The notes under the pieces: generated by a model | The model's input: the letters and a program-made list of their open reading frames with translations, nothing else | What the model was told of the DNA's origin: nothing | The model's database searches: none | In this document: positions 7,996 to 14,426 of the stretch, in pieces | Layout of the letters: every line of letters starts with the position of its first letter | Position numbering within the stretch: position 1 is the stretch's first letter | NCBI GenBank assembly: GCA_016192205.1 | Contig: JACPUP010000021.1 | Location: forward strand, 1-25,358 | Direction: 5' to 3' | Origin: Candidatus Kerfeldbacteria bacterium | GTDB lineage: Bacteria > Patescibacteriota > Patescibacteriia > SBBC01 > JACPUP01 | DNA: 25,358 bases | Program-made: the position numbers and the translations under genes

Positions 7996-8463
7996 CTAGC
8001 GCGGTGCGGAGACGCCCAGGATGAGTACCCGGGCGCGGATGATGTGCGACCAAGGTTTGAAATTGGGGGCGGTCGGGTCCGAGTCCTCATCGAACTCGCC
8101 CGTTCCTAAGATCGACATCTCTCCTGACCGTACCTCGACCCACAGGCCCTCGAGCATTGTTGATCCGAACATTGCTCGCCACAGCCTGCCAGGGGGACCG
8201 GACAGCCTGACGTTGCTGACCGGTTGGCCGTACGGCACCAGAAACGCGCTCACCTCTTGGCGGGACATCCGATCTTCGTCCCGCAGCTCTGCGGTGCCCG
8301 AGCATCGGTAGAATCGCGTTTCGCTGTCGGTCACAACGCTCAAGTCTGGATATCCTGGGACTGGGTACTTGACGGCGCTGAAGAGAAGTTGCCCAGTCTC
8401 GAGGAAGATTTCAAACTCCGAAGTGGAAAGAGCCACGTACAGCGCCACACCTTCGATGAGCAC
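7996..8463 (-). CDS. Unknown soluble protein (155 aa)
   Basis: No family recognised. The product is soluble, with a beta-rich look: hydrophobic strands VALYVALSTSEFEIFL near the N-terminus, then LWVEVRSGEMSILGTGEF and HIIRARVLILGV near the C-terminus, with an acidic loop (DEDSDPTAPNF). No signal peptide or membrane helix. I chose GTG at 8463 because AGGGAGGG lies 5 bases upstream and the promoter at 8495-8523 places the transcript start ~25 bases before it; the frame is open further, to an ATG-like start at 8523, which would overlap the -35 box. It stands alone, with its own promoter and terminator, between trmD and the Cys-motif protein gene. The strand-rich pattern could suit a small barrel or binding domain; this is a guess. 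Confidence 0.65.
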   Translation of the reverse strand: MLIEGVALYVALSTSEFEIFLETGQLLFSAVKYPVPGYPDLSVVTDSETRFYRCSGTAELRDEDRMSRQEVSAFLVPYGQPVSNVRLSGPPGRLWRAMFGSTMLEGLWVEVRSGEMSILGTGEFDEDSDPTAPNFKPWSHIIRARVLILGVSAPR

Positions 8464-8494
8464 GCTGCCCTCCCTGTGTTTTTGTGTGTGCCCA

Positions 8495-8523
8495 ACCGTA
8501 GTTGAGCACCCCGTGTTTGTCAA
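8495..8523 (-). promoter_or_regulatory. Promoter of the 7996-8463 gene
   Basis: Minus strand TTGACA (8518-8523), 17 bases, TACGGT (8495-8500); leader of ~25 bases with an AGGGAGGG ribosome site. Confidence 0.55.
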
Positions 8524-8568
8524 GGGGGGGTTACATTACCCCTGTACTGGATGACCGCATCGTGTACC

Positions 8569-8595
8569 GTCAGGGAAGATGGTGAGGATGTCGAA
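8569..8595 (-). pseudogene. Remnant copy of the trmD 5' end
   Basis: 27 bases match trmD 7888-7914 at 25 positions. Read on the minus strand they give FDILTIFPD against FDILTLFPD at the start of TrmD, with no start codon and no continuation. It lies 681 bases upstream of the true trmD start, on the far side of the 7996-8463 cassette, as expected if that cassette inserted at or recombined with a trmD 5' end. Confidence 0.6.
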
Positions 8596-8599
8596 GCAC

Positions 8600-8628
8600 A
8601 CAGGGTGTAGGGTATAGAGTTTAGGGTA
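8600..8628. repeat. Short degenerate TAGGGT repeat
   Basis: Iterated GGGT/TAGGGTA/TTTAGGGTA words between the trmD remnant and the next terminator. Only one arm is seen. Confidence 0.4.
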
Positions 8629-8633
8629 AAGAA

Positions 8634-8658
8634 ACGCGGCCGAGGGGATCGACCGCGT
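8634..8658 (-). terminator. Rho-independent terminator of the 8694-9176 gene
   Basis: Minus-strand stem ACGCGG.CGA/TCG.CCGCGT (ten pairs, one mismatch, loop TCCCC) followed by TTCTTT, 35 bases after the stop codon. Confidence 0.75.
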
Positions 8659-8693
8659 TGCGGGGCGCGTCCATGGCCTGGTGTCTTCAGGCG

Positions 8694-9176
8694 CTAGAGC
8701 GACTGACGGACCAGCTCGCAGGCCTCGTGGCACGTCCGACAGGTCGCTTCGTGGTCTTGCAGCCATGTCCTGACCTCTGACGCCAGGCGTTCGCCGGTGT
8801 ATTCGCCAATGAGGTACATGATAAAACAATCGAGGGCGTCCGCCTCATCCATGAAGCGGCGCTGGATGAGGCGGCAGCTCCAAAGCTGTTCTTGGCACCG
8901 GGCGTAGAGTTGAGTCAACTGGCGGGCATGGGCAACTCCCTCGGGACCGAACGTTTCCTCGAACCAGGCGCGAGCCTGTTTCTTACCCACGCGCGCGTAC
9001 CAGTCCCAGTACACAACGCACTGCTGACACGTGTCGCGGTGCTGCGACCACCGATCGAGCGCTTCCATCGTGCTCGGGTGTTCATTCCCGAGCTCCAGCA
9101 TGAGCCGTTCGAGTTGCTCGCGCAGATGACTGGCCTCATCGCAGTCATCGAACCGATCTTCCGTCTCCGCTGTCAT
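8694..9176 (-). CDS. Protein with two HxxxCxxC motifs
   Basis: A 160-residue soluble, mainly helical protein. Two copies of H-x3-C-x2-C occur: His46/Cys50/Cys53 (HRDTCQQC) and His142/Cys146/Cys149 (HEATCRTC), each preceded by a charged helix with Trp/Leu (ALDRWSQH and VRTWLQDH) and followed by more Cys or Trp. This spacing is that of zinc-binding anti-sigma domains (ZAS, zf-HC2). The two halves look like an internal duplication. No membrane helix follows, unlike most ZAS anti-sigma factors, and no sigma-factor gene is in the window. ATG at 9176 is set by AGGAGG 5-6 bases upstream. It has its own promoter and terminator. A soluble zinc-binding regulator is plausible; a partner is unknown. Confidence 0.72.
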   Translation of the reverse strand: MTAETEDRFDDCDEASHLREQLERLMLELGNEHPSTMEALDRWSQHRDTCQQCVVYWDWYARVGKKQARAWFEETFGPEGVAHARQLTQLYARCQEQLWSCRLIQRRFMDEADALDCFIMYLIGEYTGERLASEVRTWLQDHEATCRTCHEACELVRQSL

Positions 9177-9244
9177 GACCCCCTCCTTCCTCGACAGCAC
9201 GTGGCGGACGAACCCGATCTGATTCTTAAGAGCAATTGCAGAGC

Positions 9245-9273
9245 AATGTTGCACACTCACGAGCCGGTGTCAA
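9245..9273 (-). promoter_or_regulatory. Possible promoter of the 8694-9176 gene
   Basis: Minus strand TTGACA (9268-9273), 17 bases, AACATT (9245-9250); leader of ~60 bases. The -35 is perfect, the -10 weak. Confidence 0.4.
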
Positions 9274-9284
9274 TCTCAGGGGAC

Positions 9285-9356
9285 GGGGTACAGGGTAGTG
9301 GGTACAGGGTTTGGACGCCGATTGCTCCGTACCCAGTCCCCTGTACCCGGTACCCA
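9285..9356. repeat. Degenerate GTACAGGG / CCCTGTAC inverted repeat
   Basis: Arm 9285-9310 iterates GGGTACAGGGTAGTGGGTACAGGG-type words; arm 9328-9356 is the reverse-complement form (GTACCC.. CCTGTACCC..GTACCC). Long imperfect hairpin at the border between the Cys-motif cassette and khpA. Confidence 0.65.
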
Positions 9357-9366
9357 CCAAACACAA

Positions 9367-9392
9367 CGGCCCAACTCTTCCGAGTTGAGCCG
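9367..9392 (-). terminator. Rho-independent terminator of rpsP-khpA
   Basis: Stem CGGC.CAACTC/GAGTTG.GCCG (one mismatch, loop GGAA on the minus strand) 22 bases after the khpA stop, followed by TTGTGTTTGG. Confidence 0.7.
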
Positions 9393-9413
9393 TATTCGGG
9401 GCTCGATTGATTC

Positions 9414-9806
9414 CTACAACTTCAAATCGTCGACCGGCGGCATCATGCCAACAGCATCGTCAGCCGGCAGCGGCCCCTGGTCGCGGCCCTGGCTGCCGCC
9501 AGAGAAGCCGCCGCGTGATTCGCGACGGTCGCCGCCGTGTCCCTTGCGGTAGCCCTCCGGCTCGTAGATCTTCAAGTTCACCCGCGCGTGGTTCTTAGCG
9601 CCGACGACGCGGAGGAGGGTGCGGATGGATTTGGCGGTTTGTCCTTGACGTCCAATGACCTGACCCAGGTCCTGGGGGTTCACCTTGAGCGTGATGAGTA
9701 CCCCCATCTCGTCAACCGTCCGCTCGGCCTTCACGTCCTCGGGGCGGTCAACGATGGACTTCACAACGTACTCGACGAACTCTTGGTCGTGCAGATTCTC
9801 TTCCAC
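9414..9806 (-). CDS. khpA: KH-domain RNA-binding protein KhpA
   Basis: A 130-residue protein whose first ~80 residues are a single type II-like KH domain of the KhpA (YlqC) family, an RNA chaperone working with KhpB/EloR in other bacteria. The GxxG loop is GRQG (52-55) in GQVIGRQGQTAKSIRTLL, and VKLS/NLKIYEP strands close the fold. KhpA is normally ~75-80 residues; here a Gly/Arg/Asp-rich tail of ~45 residues follows (RGGFSGGSQGRDQGP), likely disordered. Start is a GTG at 9806 with AAGGA 8 bases upstream, a weak site. It lies downstream of rpsP as in the usual rpsP-khpA-rimM-trmD order, but rimM is absent and trmD is 1.5 kb away across two inserted genes. Confidence 0.88.
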   Translation of the reverse strand: MEENLHDQEFVEYVVKSIVDRPEDVKAERTVDEMGVLITLKVNPQDLGQVIGRQGQTAKSIRTLLRVVGAKNHARVNLKIYEPEGYRKGHGGDRRESRGGFSGGSQGRDQGPLPADDAVGMMPPVDDLKL

Positions 9807-9969
9807 AACGGTAGTCCTTGCAATCCTTCAAGAAGTTGGGATGCAACGGCGGCTGTCGACCTTTCCCTCGAGCTTCCAGTGCTGGGCAGCGCAGTGCCCT
9901 TTCTCAATAGCAAAAAAAGCGCGGAGGAGTCAAATGCAGCGGAGTGGATGGTTGATTTGCCACCGAAAT

Positions 9970-10422
9970 CTACCCGCGCGGAGCGTCGGGCTGGTCCTCG
10001 GCTGGTTTTGCTTCCTGCTTCACCTCGGCCGGCTTCGCTTCTTTCTTGTCGGCGGCTGGCTGCCCTTCTTTCTTTTCTCCGGCCGGTTTTTCGGCCTCTT
10101 TTGCACTGTCAGCCGGTTGCTGGTTGCGAGTAGCCGCCTCGGCCTCGGTCTTTTTCACGCTCCCCACCTTGCGCTTGGGGCCGGCCACGAGTTGCTGATC
10201 GACGAACAGGTTGTAGACCGTATTGGAACATTGGGCGCCTTGGCCCAACCAGTGCTTCACCCGCTCCACGTCCAAGACGACGGCGCGAGGATTGGCGTGC
10301 GGATTCACCTGGCCGAGTGACTCGAGGTACATGCCCAAGGTGTCACGGGCCTTCTCGGACACGATGACCCGATAGACCGGCTGCTTACGTTTGCCTTCAC
10401 GGCGCAGTCGAATAGTGAGCAT
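9970..10422 (-). CDS. rpsP: 30S ribosomal protein S16
   Basis: S16 binds 16S rRNA in the 30S body and aids assembly. The first ~85 of 150 residues are the standard domain: MLTIRLRREGKRKQPVYRVIV, LGMYLESLGQVNPHA and VERVKHWLGQGAQCSNTV. A further ~65 residues form a low-complexity tail of KKEAKPAE-like repeats (Lys, Glu, Ala, Pro), as is often seen in Patescibacteria. The ATG at 10422 has no Shine-Dalgarno; promoter 10450-10478 gives a ~20-base leader. It is the first gene of rpsP-khpA, divergent from the GspE-like gene across a GAATC inverted repeat. Confidence 0.95.
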   Translation of the reverse strand: MLTIRLRREGKRKQPVYRVIVSEKARDTLGMYLESLGQVNPHANPRAVVLDVERVKHWLGQGAQCSNTVYNLFVDQQLVAGPKRKVGSVKKTEAEAATRNQQPADSAKEAEKPAGEKKEGQPAADKKEAKPAEVKQEAKPAEDQPDAPRG

Positions 10423-10449
10423 AACAATAGTAACTGGTCGAGCGCGGGG

Positions 10450-10478
10450 AGTGTACGTTGGATGGAAGAATTGGTCAA
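10450..10478 (-). promoter_or_regulatory. Promoter of rpsP
   Basis: Minus strand TTGACC (10473-10478), 17 bases, TACACT (10450-10455). Confidence 0.6.
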
Positions 10479-10480
10479 GG

Positions 10481-10567
10481 GAATGAATAGAATAGAGAAT
10501 CGTGAATCGGGAATCAGGGGCACGGGAAAATACGTTCCACTATTCTTGATTCTCTATTCGTGATTCG
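10481..10567. repeat. Degenerate GAATC/GAATAG inverted repeat between divergent promoters
   Basis: Arm 10481-10520 and arm 10537-10567. A perfect 12-base inverted pair (GAATAGAGAATC at 10490-10501, GATTCTCTATTC at 10548-10559) sits within a longer imperfect match. The element fills the space between the rpsP and gspE-like -35 boxes. Confidence 0.7.
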
Positions 10568-10587
10568 TTGCTCCACCACTCGTTCCG

Positions 10588-10616
10588 TTGACGGTATTTG
10601 CTTGGCACTCTACCAT
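10588..10616 (+). promoter_or_regulatory. Promoter of the GspE/PilB-like gene
   Basis: TTGACG (10588-10593), 17 bases, TACCAT (10611-10616). The ATG at 10626 lies only nine bases after the -10, so the mRNA would have a leader of about three bases or none. Confidence 0.55.
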
Positions 10617-10625
10617 TACCCTCAC

Positions 10626-11825
10626 ATGGCACGGAGGAAAGACGAGACAGACATCGAAAGCGGCGTCATCGTCCAGGGGATTGAACAGATCCTCCGCCTC
10701 GCCGTCACGAACAAGGCCTCGGACATCCACATCGAACCCGAGTACGACCGCGTGCGGGTGCGCTTTCGCGTGGACGGTGTGCTGCGTGAAATTGAACAGC
10801 ACCCCATCTCCCTGCTCGACCCTATGGTCTCCCGCATCAAGGTATTGGCGAACCTCGATATCGCCGAGCGGCGGCGCGCCCAAGACGGCCGGTTCCAACT
10901 GAAAATCGAGGACCAGGAGCTTGACGTACGCGTCTCGGTTTTCCCGACTATCCACGGCCAGAACGCCGTGCTGCGCGTGCTCGACAAATCCACCATTTTG
11001 GTCGGCCTGGAACGGTTGGGCATGGCCGAGGACGACTTTGCGCTCTACGAACAGATGATTACAAGCCCCTATGGGATCATTTTCGTCACGGGCCCGTCTG
11101 GTTCAGGAAAAACTACCACCCTGTACTCAACGCTCAACAAGATTAATACGGTGGAAAAGAGCATGGTGACGCTTGAAGACCCGATCGAGTACCAGCTGCC
11201 AATGGTCCGCCAGTCGCAAATTGACCCGGACGCCGGGCTGACGTTCGCCAGCGGCCTCCGCTACCTGTTGCGCCAGGACCCGGACGTCATCCTGGTGGGT
11301 GAAATTCGCGATGTGGACACGGCCGAGATTGCGGTCCGGGCAGCGCTGACCGGCCACCTGGTGCTGACCACGCTCCACACGAACGATTCCATCGGCGCCA
11401 TCGCGCGGCTCACCGACATGGGCATCGAGCCGGTGCTCATTGCTTCGGCGACCATCGGCGTCATTGCCCAGCGGCTCGTGCGAACCGTCTGCGCCCGCTG
11501 CGCTGAACCCTACCAAGCCCCGACCGAGCTGCTCGAGCGGCTCGGGTTGCCAAACAAGAAATCCGTTGAGCTCGTGCGCGCGAAGGGCTGCGAGCAGTGC
11601 GGGTACACGGGCTACCGCGGCCGGACCGGCATCTTCGAAATCTTCCTGCCCGACGAGGAACTCCGCCAGCTCATCACGAGCAAAGCATCAGCGGACGTGC
11701 TGACGAAGATTTCGCTCCAGCGCGGCATGAAGACGTTGCGGGAGCACGGGTGGCAGAAGGCGCTGCAGAAGGTGACGACGGTCGAGGAGGTCCTGCGCGT
11801 CACCAGCAGCGCGTTTACCAGCTAG
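10626..11825 (+). CDS. GspE/PilB-type secretion or pilus ATPase
   Basis: A 399-residue hexameric ATPase of the type II secretion/type IV pilus family, which powers pilin polymerisation at the inner membrane. Walker A GPSGSGKT (156-163), Asp box VTLEDPIEYQ (181-190), Walker B VILVGEIRD (221-229), His box TGHLVLTTLHTND (242-254) and the tetracysteine zinc site Cys289, Cys292, Cys322, Cys325 of GspE/PilB are all present, the last separating it from PilT. The N2 domain is intact (ASDIHIEPEYDRVRVRFRVDG) but the ~150-residue N1 domain of full-length PilB is missing. The frame opens upstream to 10560; ATG at 10626 is chosen from the promoter distance and the family start. No pilC, pilM or pilin gene is nearby, so partners lie elsewhere. 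Confidence 0.9.
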   Translation: MARRKDETDIESGVIVQGIEQILRLAVTNKASDIHIEPEYDRVRVRFRVDGVLREIEQHPISLLDPMVSRIKVLANLDIAERRRAQDGRFQLKIEDQELDVRVSVFPTIHGQNAVLRVLDKSTILVGLERLGMAEDDFALYEQMITSPYGIIFVTGPSGSGKTTTLYSTLNKINTVEKSMVTLEDPIEYQLPMVRQSQIDPDAGLTFASGLRYLLRQDPDVILVGEIRDVDTAEIAVRAALTGHLVLTTLHTNDSIGAIARLTDMGIEPVLIASATIGVIAQRLVRTVCARCAEPYQAPTELLERLGLPNKKSVELVRAKGCEQCGYTGYRGRTGIFEIFLPDEELRQLITSKASADVLTKISLQRGMKTLREHGWQKALQKVTTVEEVLRVTSSAFTS

Positions 11826-11837
11826 CACAACCCAAAG

Positions 11838-11868
11838 AGAGTAGGTTGGTAGGCGAGTAGGTAGGTGG
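11838..11868. repeat. Degenerate GTAGG repeat
   Basis: Iterated GTAGGTTGGTAGGCGAGTAGGTAGG words just after the GspE-like stop. A pyrimidine-rich partner (CCACCCTCCTGC..CCTCCTCACC) follows at ~11900-11937, but pairing is weak. Confidence 0.45.
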
Positions 11869-11950
11869 TGTTTTGTTCGCAAACCCTACGGGCCCCCTTC
11901 CCACCCTCCTGCTATCTTGCTTTCCTCCTCACCTAGTTTTCCACCCCCCC

Positions 11951-11979
11951 TGGCCAAAGGGAGAAAAATGTGCTAAGAT
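11951..11979 (+). promoter_or_regulatory. Promoter of the DUF3048 gene
   Basis: TGGCCA (11951-11956), 17 bases, TAAGAT (11974-11979) with an extended TG two bases before it. Predicted leader ~32 bases, no Shine-Dalgarno. Confidence 0.5.
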
Positions 11980-12017
11980 AATAAAAGAAACAAAAACACA
12001 ACCCACCCAACGAACGT

Positions 12018-13004
12018 ATGCTCCGCCGACACCTGGTCTGTGTGCTGTTTACCGCACTGCTGTTCGGTGGTTTTGCCATGTCGGCCGACGCAGGATCGAA
12101 GCGCGTTGAGCGGCGACTCGATGGGGTTCTCGTTCGCCCAAGCCAGGCGAATCCGCGCGTGTTCGCCGTCATGATTGATAACCACACGGCTGCTCGGCCG
12201 CAAGCCGGTCTCGACAAGGCCTCGGTCGTCTACGAGGCGCTGGCCGAAGGCGGCATCCCCCGTTTCATGGCCCTTTTCGCCCGCACAGACCTGTCGCTCG
12301 TGGGGCCGATCCGCTCGGCCCGGCCATACTTCATCCGGTCCGCTGCCGAGTACCCGGCTGCGGTCTTCCACGTTGGCGGCAGCCCCGATGCGCAGGAGCT
12401 GCTGAAGAAACTCAAGCTCCGAAACGTCGAAGGGCAGAAAGGGAGCACTGCCAAGTACTTTTTCCGGAAAGGGTACGGCGTGCATGCGACCTACACGAAC
12501 GGCAAGCTCATCGCCGCTGCCATGAAGAACAAGAAGGGGAAAGCGGCCGTCCTCCACTACCGGCCCTGGAAGTACACCGTTGACCCGCCGATGAAAAAGC
12601 GGCCGAAGCGACGGCAGCAAGTGCACGTGGACCTGGGCGCTGGCCGGCCGTACACCGTCGGCTACGCGTACAGCCGGCGTCGGAATGCGTACCTCCGTTC
12701 GACCGGTGGCGTGCTCCGGCGCGACGCGGTCTCCAAGCAGCCGCTCGCGGCCAAGAACGTCGTCCTGCTCTTCGTCCCGAAGGAACGCGTGCTGGACCGA
12801 GCCGGCCGCATTGAACTCAAGACGGTCGGGAGAGGCAAGGCCATCCTCCTGCAAAGCGGTAAAGCGCGGACGGTCCGCTGGCAGAAGAAGTCCGACCGCG
12901 GCCGTTTGCTCTTTACGGATTCGAGGGGCAATGAAATCCGTTTCTTGCGCGGCTCGACGTGGATTACGATCGTGCCGAAGGGGAAAACGTACCGGATCTA
13001 CTAG
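12018..13004 (+). CDS. DUF3048 (YerB-like) exported protein
   Basis: A 328-residue DUF3048-family protein. Residues ~1-25 are a signal peptide (RRHLVCVLFTALLFGGFAMS). The conserved N-terminal half contains FAVMIDNHTAARPQAGLDKAS and VVYEALAEGGIPRFMALF, then GPIRSARPYFIRSAAEYPAA and VHVGGS-like FHVGGSPDA; the C-terminal half ends in GSTWITIVPKGK, typical of the family. In Firmicutes relatives (YerB) the protein is a lipoprotein; here I see no clear lipobox Cys at the cleavage site, so it is probably secreted or anchored by the signal helix. Its function is unknown. It is downstream of the GspE-like gene on the same strand but has its own extended -10 promoter and no Shine-Dalgarno. Confidence 0.85.
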   Translation: MLRRHLVCVLFTALLFGGFAMSADAGSKRVERRLDGVLVRPSQANPRVFAVMIDNHTAARPQAGLDKASVVYEALAEGGIPRFMALFARTDLSLVGPIRSARPYFIRSAAEYPAAVFHVGGSPDAQELLKKLKLRNVEGQKGSTAKYFFRKGYGVHATYTNGKLIAAAMKNKKGKAAVLHYRPWKYTVDPPMKKRPKRRQQVHVDLGAGRPYTVGYAYSRRRNAYLRSTGGVLRRDAVSKQPLAAKNVVLLFVPKERVLDRAGRIELKTVGRGKAILLQSGKARTVRWQKKSDRGRLLFTDSRGNEIRFLRGSTWITIVPKGKTYRIY

Positions 13005-13029
13005 GGCTGTAGACTGCAGCGGCCGGGAA

Positions 13030-13058
13030 TTGACACGGGCCGCGCCCTTTGCTACGCT
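13030..13058 (+). promoter_or_regulatory. Promoter of the macro-domain gene
   Basis: TTGACA (13030-13035), 17 bases, TACGCT (13053-13058), with an AGGAGG site in a ~29-base leader. Confidence 0.6.
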
Positions 13059-13093
13059 CCGGCCTACGCTCATTCAACCAGGAGGTTCGCATC

Positions 13094-13633
13094 GTGGGGG
13101 AATGCACCTACGCCGGCCTGACCATCCGCGTGGTAGTTGGCGACTTGCTCCATATCACGTGCGACGCGATCGTCAACCCGAGCAACACCGCGCTCTACCT
13201 CGGCAGCGGCGTCTCCGGCGCAATCCGTCAACGCGGCGGGCCAACGATCCAGCGTGCGCTCGACCGTATCGGTTCCGTGGGCCACTGCGACGCCGTTCGG
13301 ACAGCTCCCGGGGAGCTGACGAACTGCCACGCCATCATCCACGCGGCCGTCATCAGCCACCAGACTGAAGGGCCGTGCATCCGTCGCGCGACGACGAACG
13401 TCCTCATAACGGCGGAGCACTTCGGCGACGCGACCGTCGCCTTCCCAGCGCTCGGGACAGGCGTCGGCCGCGTCAAGCCCGCAGTCGCTGCTCAGGAGAT
13501 GCTCGCGGGCATCGCTGACTTCTGCCAGGTCATCCCTGAACCACGCGTCGTCCGCACCGTCATCATCGCACTCTACGAGACCGAACTCGTCGGTGCCCTC
13601 GAACAGGCGCTCCAACGCCTCACTGCACCCTAG
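13094..13633 (+). CDS. Macro-domain ADP-ribose-binding protein
   Basis: A 179-residue single macro domain, which binds ADP-ribose or removes it from targets. Motifs in order are VVVGDLLHITCDAIVNPSN (13-31; adenine-contacting Asp and substrate Asn), GSGVSGAI (37-44; loop 1), NCHAIIHA (77-84) and the loop 2 phosphate site PALGTGVGRV (118-127). The GTG at 13094 is chosen from AGGAGG 8 bases upstream; the frame opens to 13049 but would overlap the promoter. It has its own promoter and shares a terminator with a convergent unknown gene (13669-14259). Whether it hydrolyses O-acetyl-ADP-ribose, ADP-ribosyl-protein or ADP-ribosyl-nucleic acid cannot be told from the sequence. Confidence 0.88.
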   Translation: MGECTYAGLTIRVVVGDLLHITCDAIVNPSNTALYLGSGVSGAIRQRGGPTIQRALDRIGSVGHCDAVRTAPGELTNCHAIIHAAVISHQTEGPCIRRATTNVLITAEHFGDATVAFPALGTGVGRVKPAVAAQEMLAGIADFCQVIPEPRVVRTVIIALYETELVGALEQALQRLTAP

Positions 13634-13634
13634 C

Positions 13635-13662
13635 GCGGGGCTCCTCACTCAAGGAGTCCCGC
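13635..13662. terminator. Shared hairpin between convergent genes
   Basis: Stem GCGGG.CTCCT/AGGAG.CCCGC with a loop of about six bases between two convergent stop codons (13633 and 13669). The plus strand continues TTTGCCC; the minus side has no T-tract. It is likely the terminator of the macro-domain gene. Confidence 0.6.
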
Positions 13663-13668
13663 TTTGCC

Positions 13669-14259
13669 CTACGCGACTTCTGGATACTCCGTCTGACGCT
13701 TCGCTTCGCGCAGCGCAGCCAAAGCCTCGGACTTCACGCGGTAGACTTGCAGCGGCTGTGGCTTGCCCAGTTCCTTCCCGGCGAACCGTATGAGGAGGTA
13801 CCGTGCGTCTTTCGGCGCAACGTCACCGTTTAGAATGTAGTACTTGCTCGCCTTCTCCAACACGCTCGGGTGCGTGTCGTCAGCCATGTGCCGCATGTGC
13901 TCACGACTGACCTTCATCGTTTCCTCGTCCGGCTCGAAACCGATCACCGCGAGGAACGGGTACTCACTCCTCGGCGCCCGGTACCCGAGCGCCTCCGTCC
14001 AGTAGGTTGTTACGTTCGGTCGATGGGCTCGGAAGTGGAGTGCGTCGCGTTGCCCTTCGAGGAACAGGAGGATCTCACCTGGATCCATCGAGCGCCACAT
14101 GAGGTGACTCGGACCTTCGAGCTCACGTTGATTCGCTTGCTCGATGACCTCCTGGAGGTTCTCAGCGCGGAACTCCTCCCAGCGCTCGGGGGAGTCAATG
14201 GTAGGACGGGATGGCTGTTCGTTCGAAACTTCAGCCCGGGGGATAACGACTTCCGGCAT
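13669..14259 (-). CDS. Unknown protein, possibly ADP-ribosyltransferase-like
   Basis: A 196-residue soluble protein of no family I can name with confidence. The central part reads LHFRAHR, then VTTYWTEALGYRAP, then SKYYILNGDVAPKDARYLLIRF. The order Arg-strand, T-T-x-W-T-x-x-x-x-Y helix start, and a late strand ending in GDVAPKDARY resembles the core of small ADP-ribosyltransferase-fold proteins, but the expected catalytic Glu is not obvious at the usual place. Its stop lies 35 bases from that of the convergent macro-domain gene, a domain that reverses ADP-ribosylation. The ATG at 14259 has GAGGAG just before it, unusually close (about one base), so the start is uncertain. Other starts further upstream run into an ATTGACC inverted repeat. 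Confidence 0.55.
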   Translation of the reverse strand: MPEVVIPRAEVSNEQPSRPTIDSPERWEEFRAENLQEVIEQANQRELEGPSHLMWRSMDPGEILLFLEGQRDALHFRAHRPNVTTYWTEALGYRAPRSEYPFLAVIGFEPDEETMKVSREHMRHMADDTHPSVLEKASKYYILNGDVAPKDARYLLIRFAGKELGKPQPLQVYRVKSEALAALREAKRQTEYPEVA

Positions 14260-14328
14260 ACTCCTCGTATGGTTCCACGCGACGGAGCGCCTGTAAAGCG
14301 CAACCCCGCTCGGGGAGCCGTCAAGGTG

Positions 14329-14390
14329 GACAATTGACCAGTGAACATTGGACATTTGACCATTGACCGTCGGCCAGCTGGTCAATTGTC
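14329..14390. repeat. Inverted repeat of the ATTGACC family
   Basis: A perfect 13-base inverted pair: GACAATTGACCAG (14329-14341) and CTGGTCAATTGTC (14378-14390). The space between holds further variants of the same word (ACATTGGACATTTGACCATTGACC). It separates the unknown gene at 13669-14259 from the smc stop. Confidence 0.75.
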
Positions 14391-14426
14391 ACATGTCACA
14401 TATCCATAGCCGCGTGTTCAACTCGC

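Noticed and set aside
8536..8829. 97-residue minus-strand frame containing FDILTIFPD
   Set aside because: It only joins an out-of-frame part of the Cys-motif gene with the trmD remnant; not a real gene.
9807..9969. Attenuator or terminator between rpsP and khpA (T-run near 9910)
   Set aside because: A run of seven T on the minus strand is present but no stable stem directly before it could be found; left uncalled.
11973..13073. 366-residue minus-strand frame opposite the DUF3048 gene
   Set aside because: Shadow of a GC-rich gene; the plus strand has a signal peptide, family motifs and a promoter.
13070..13648. 192-residue minus-strand frame opposite the macro domain
   Set aside because: Shadow; macro-domain motifs and an SD with promoter are on the plus strand.
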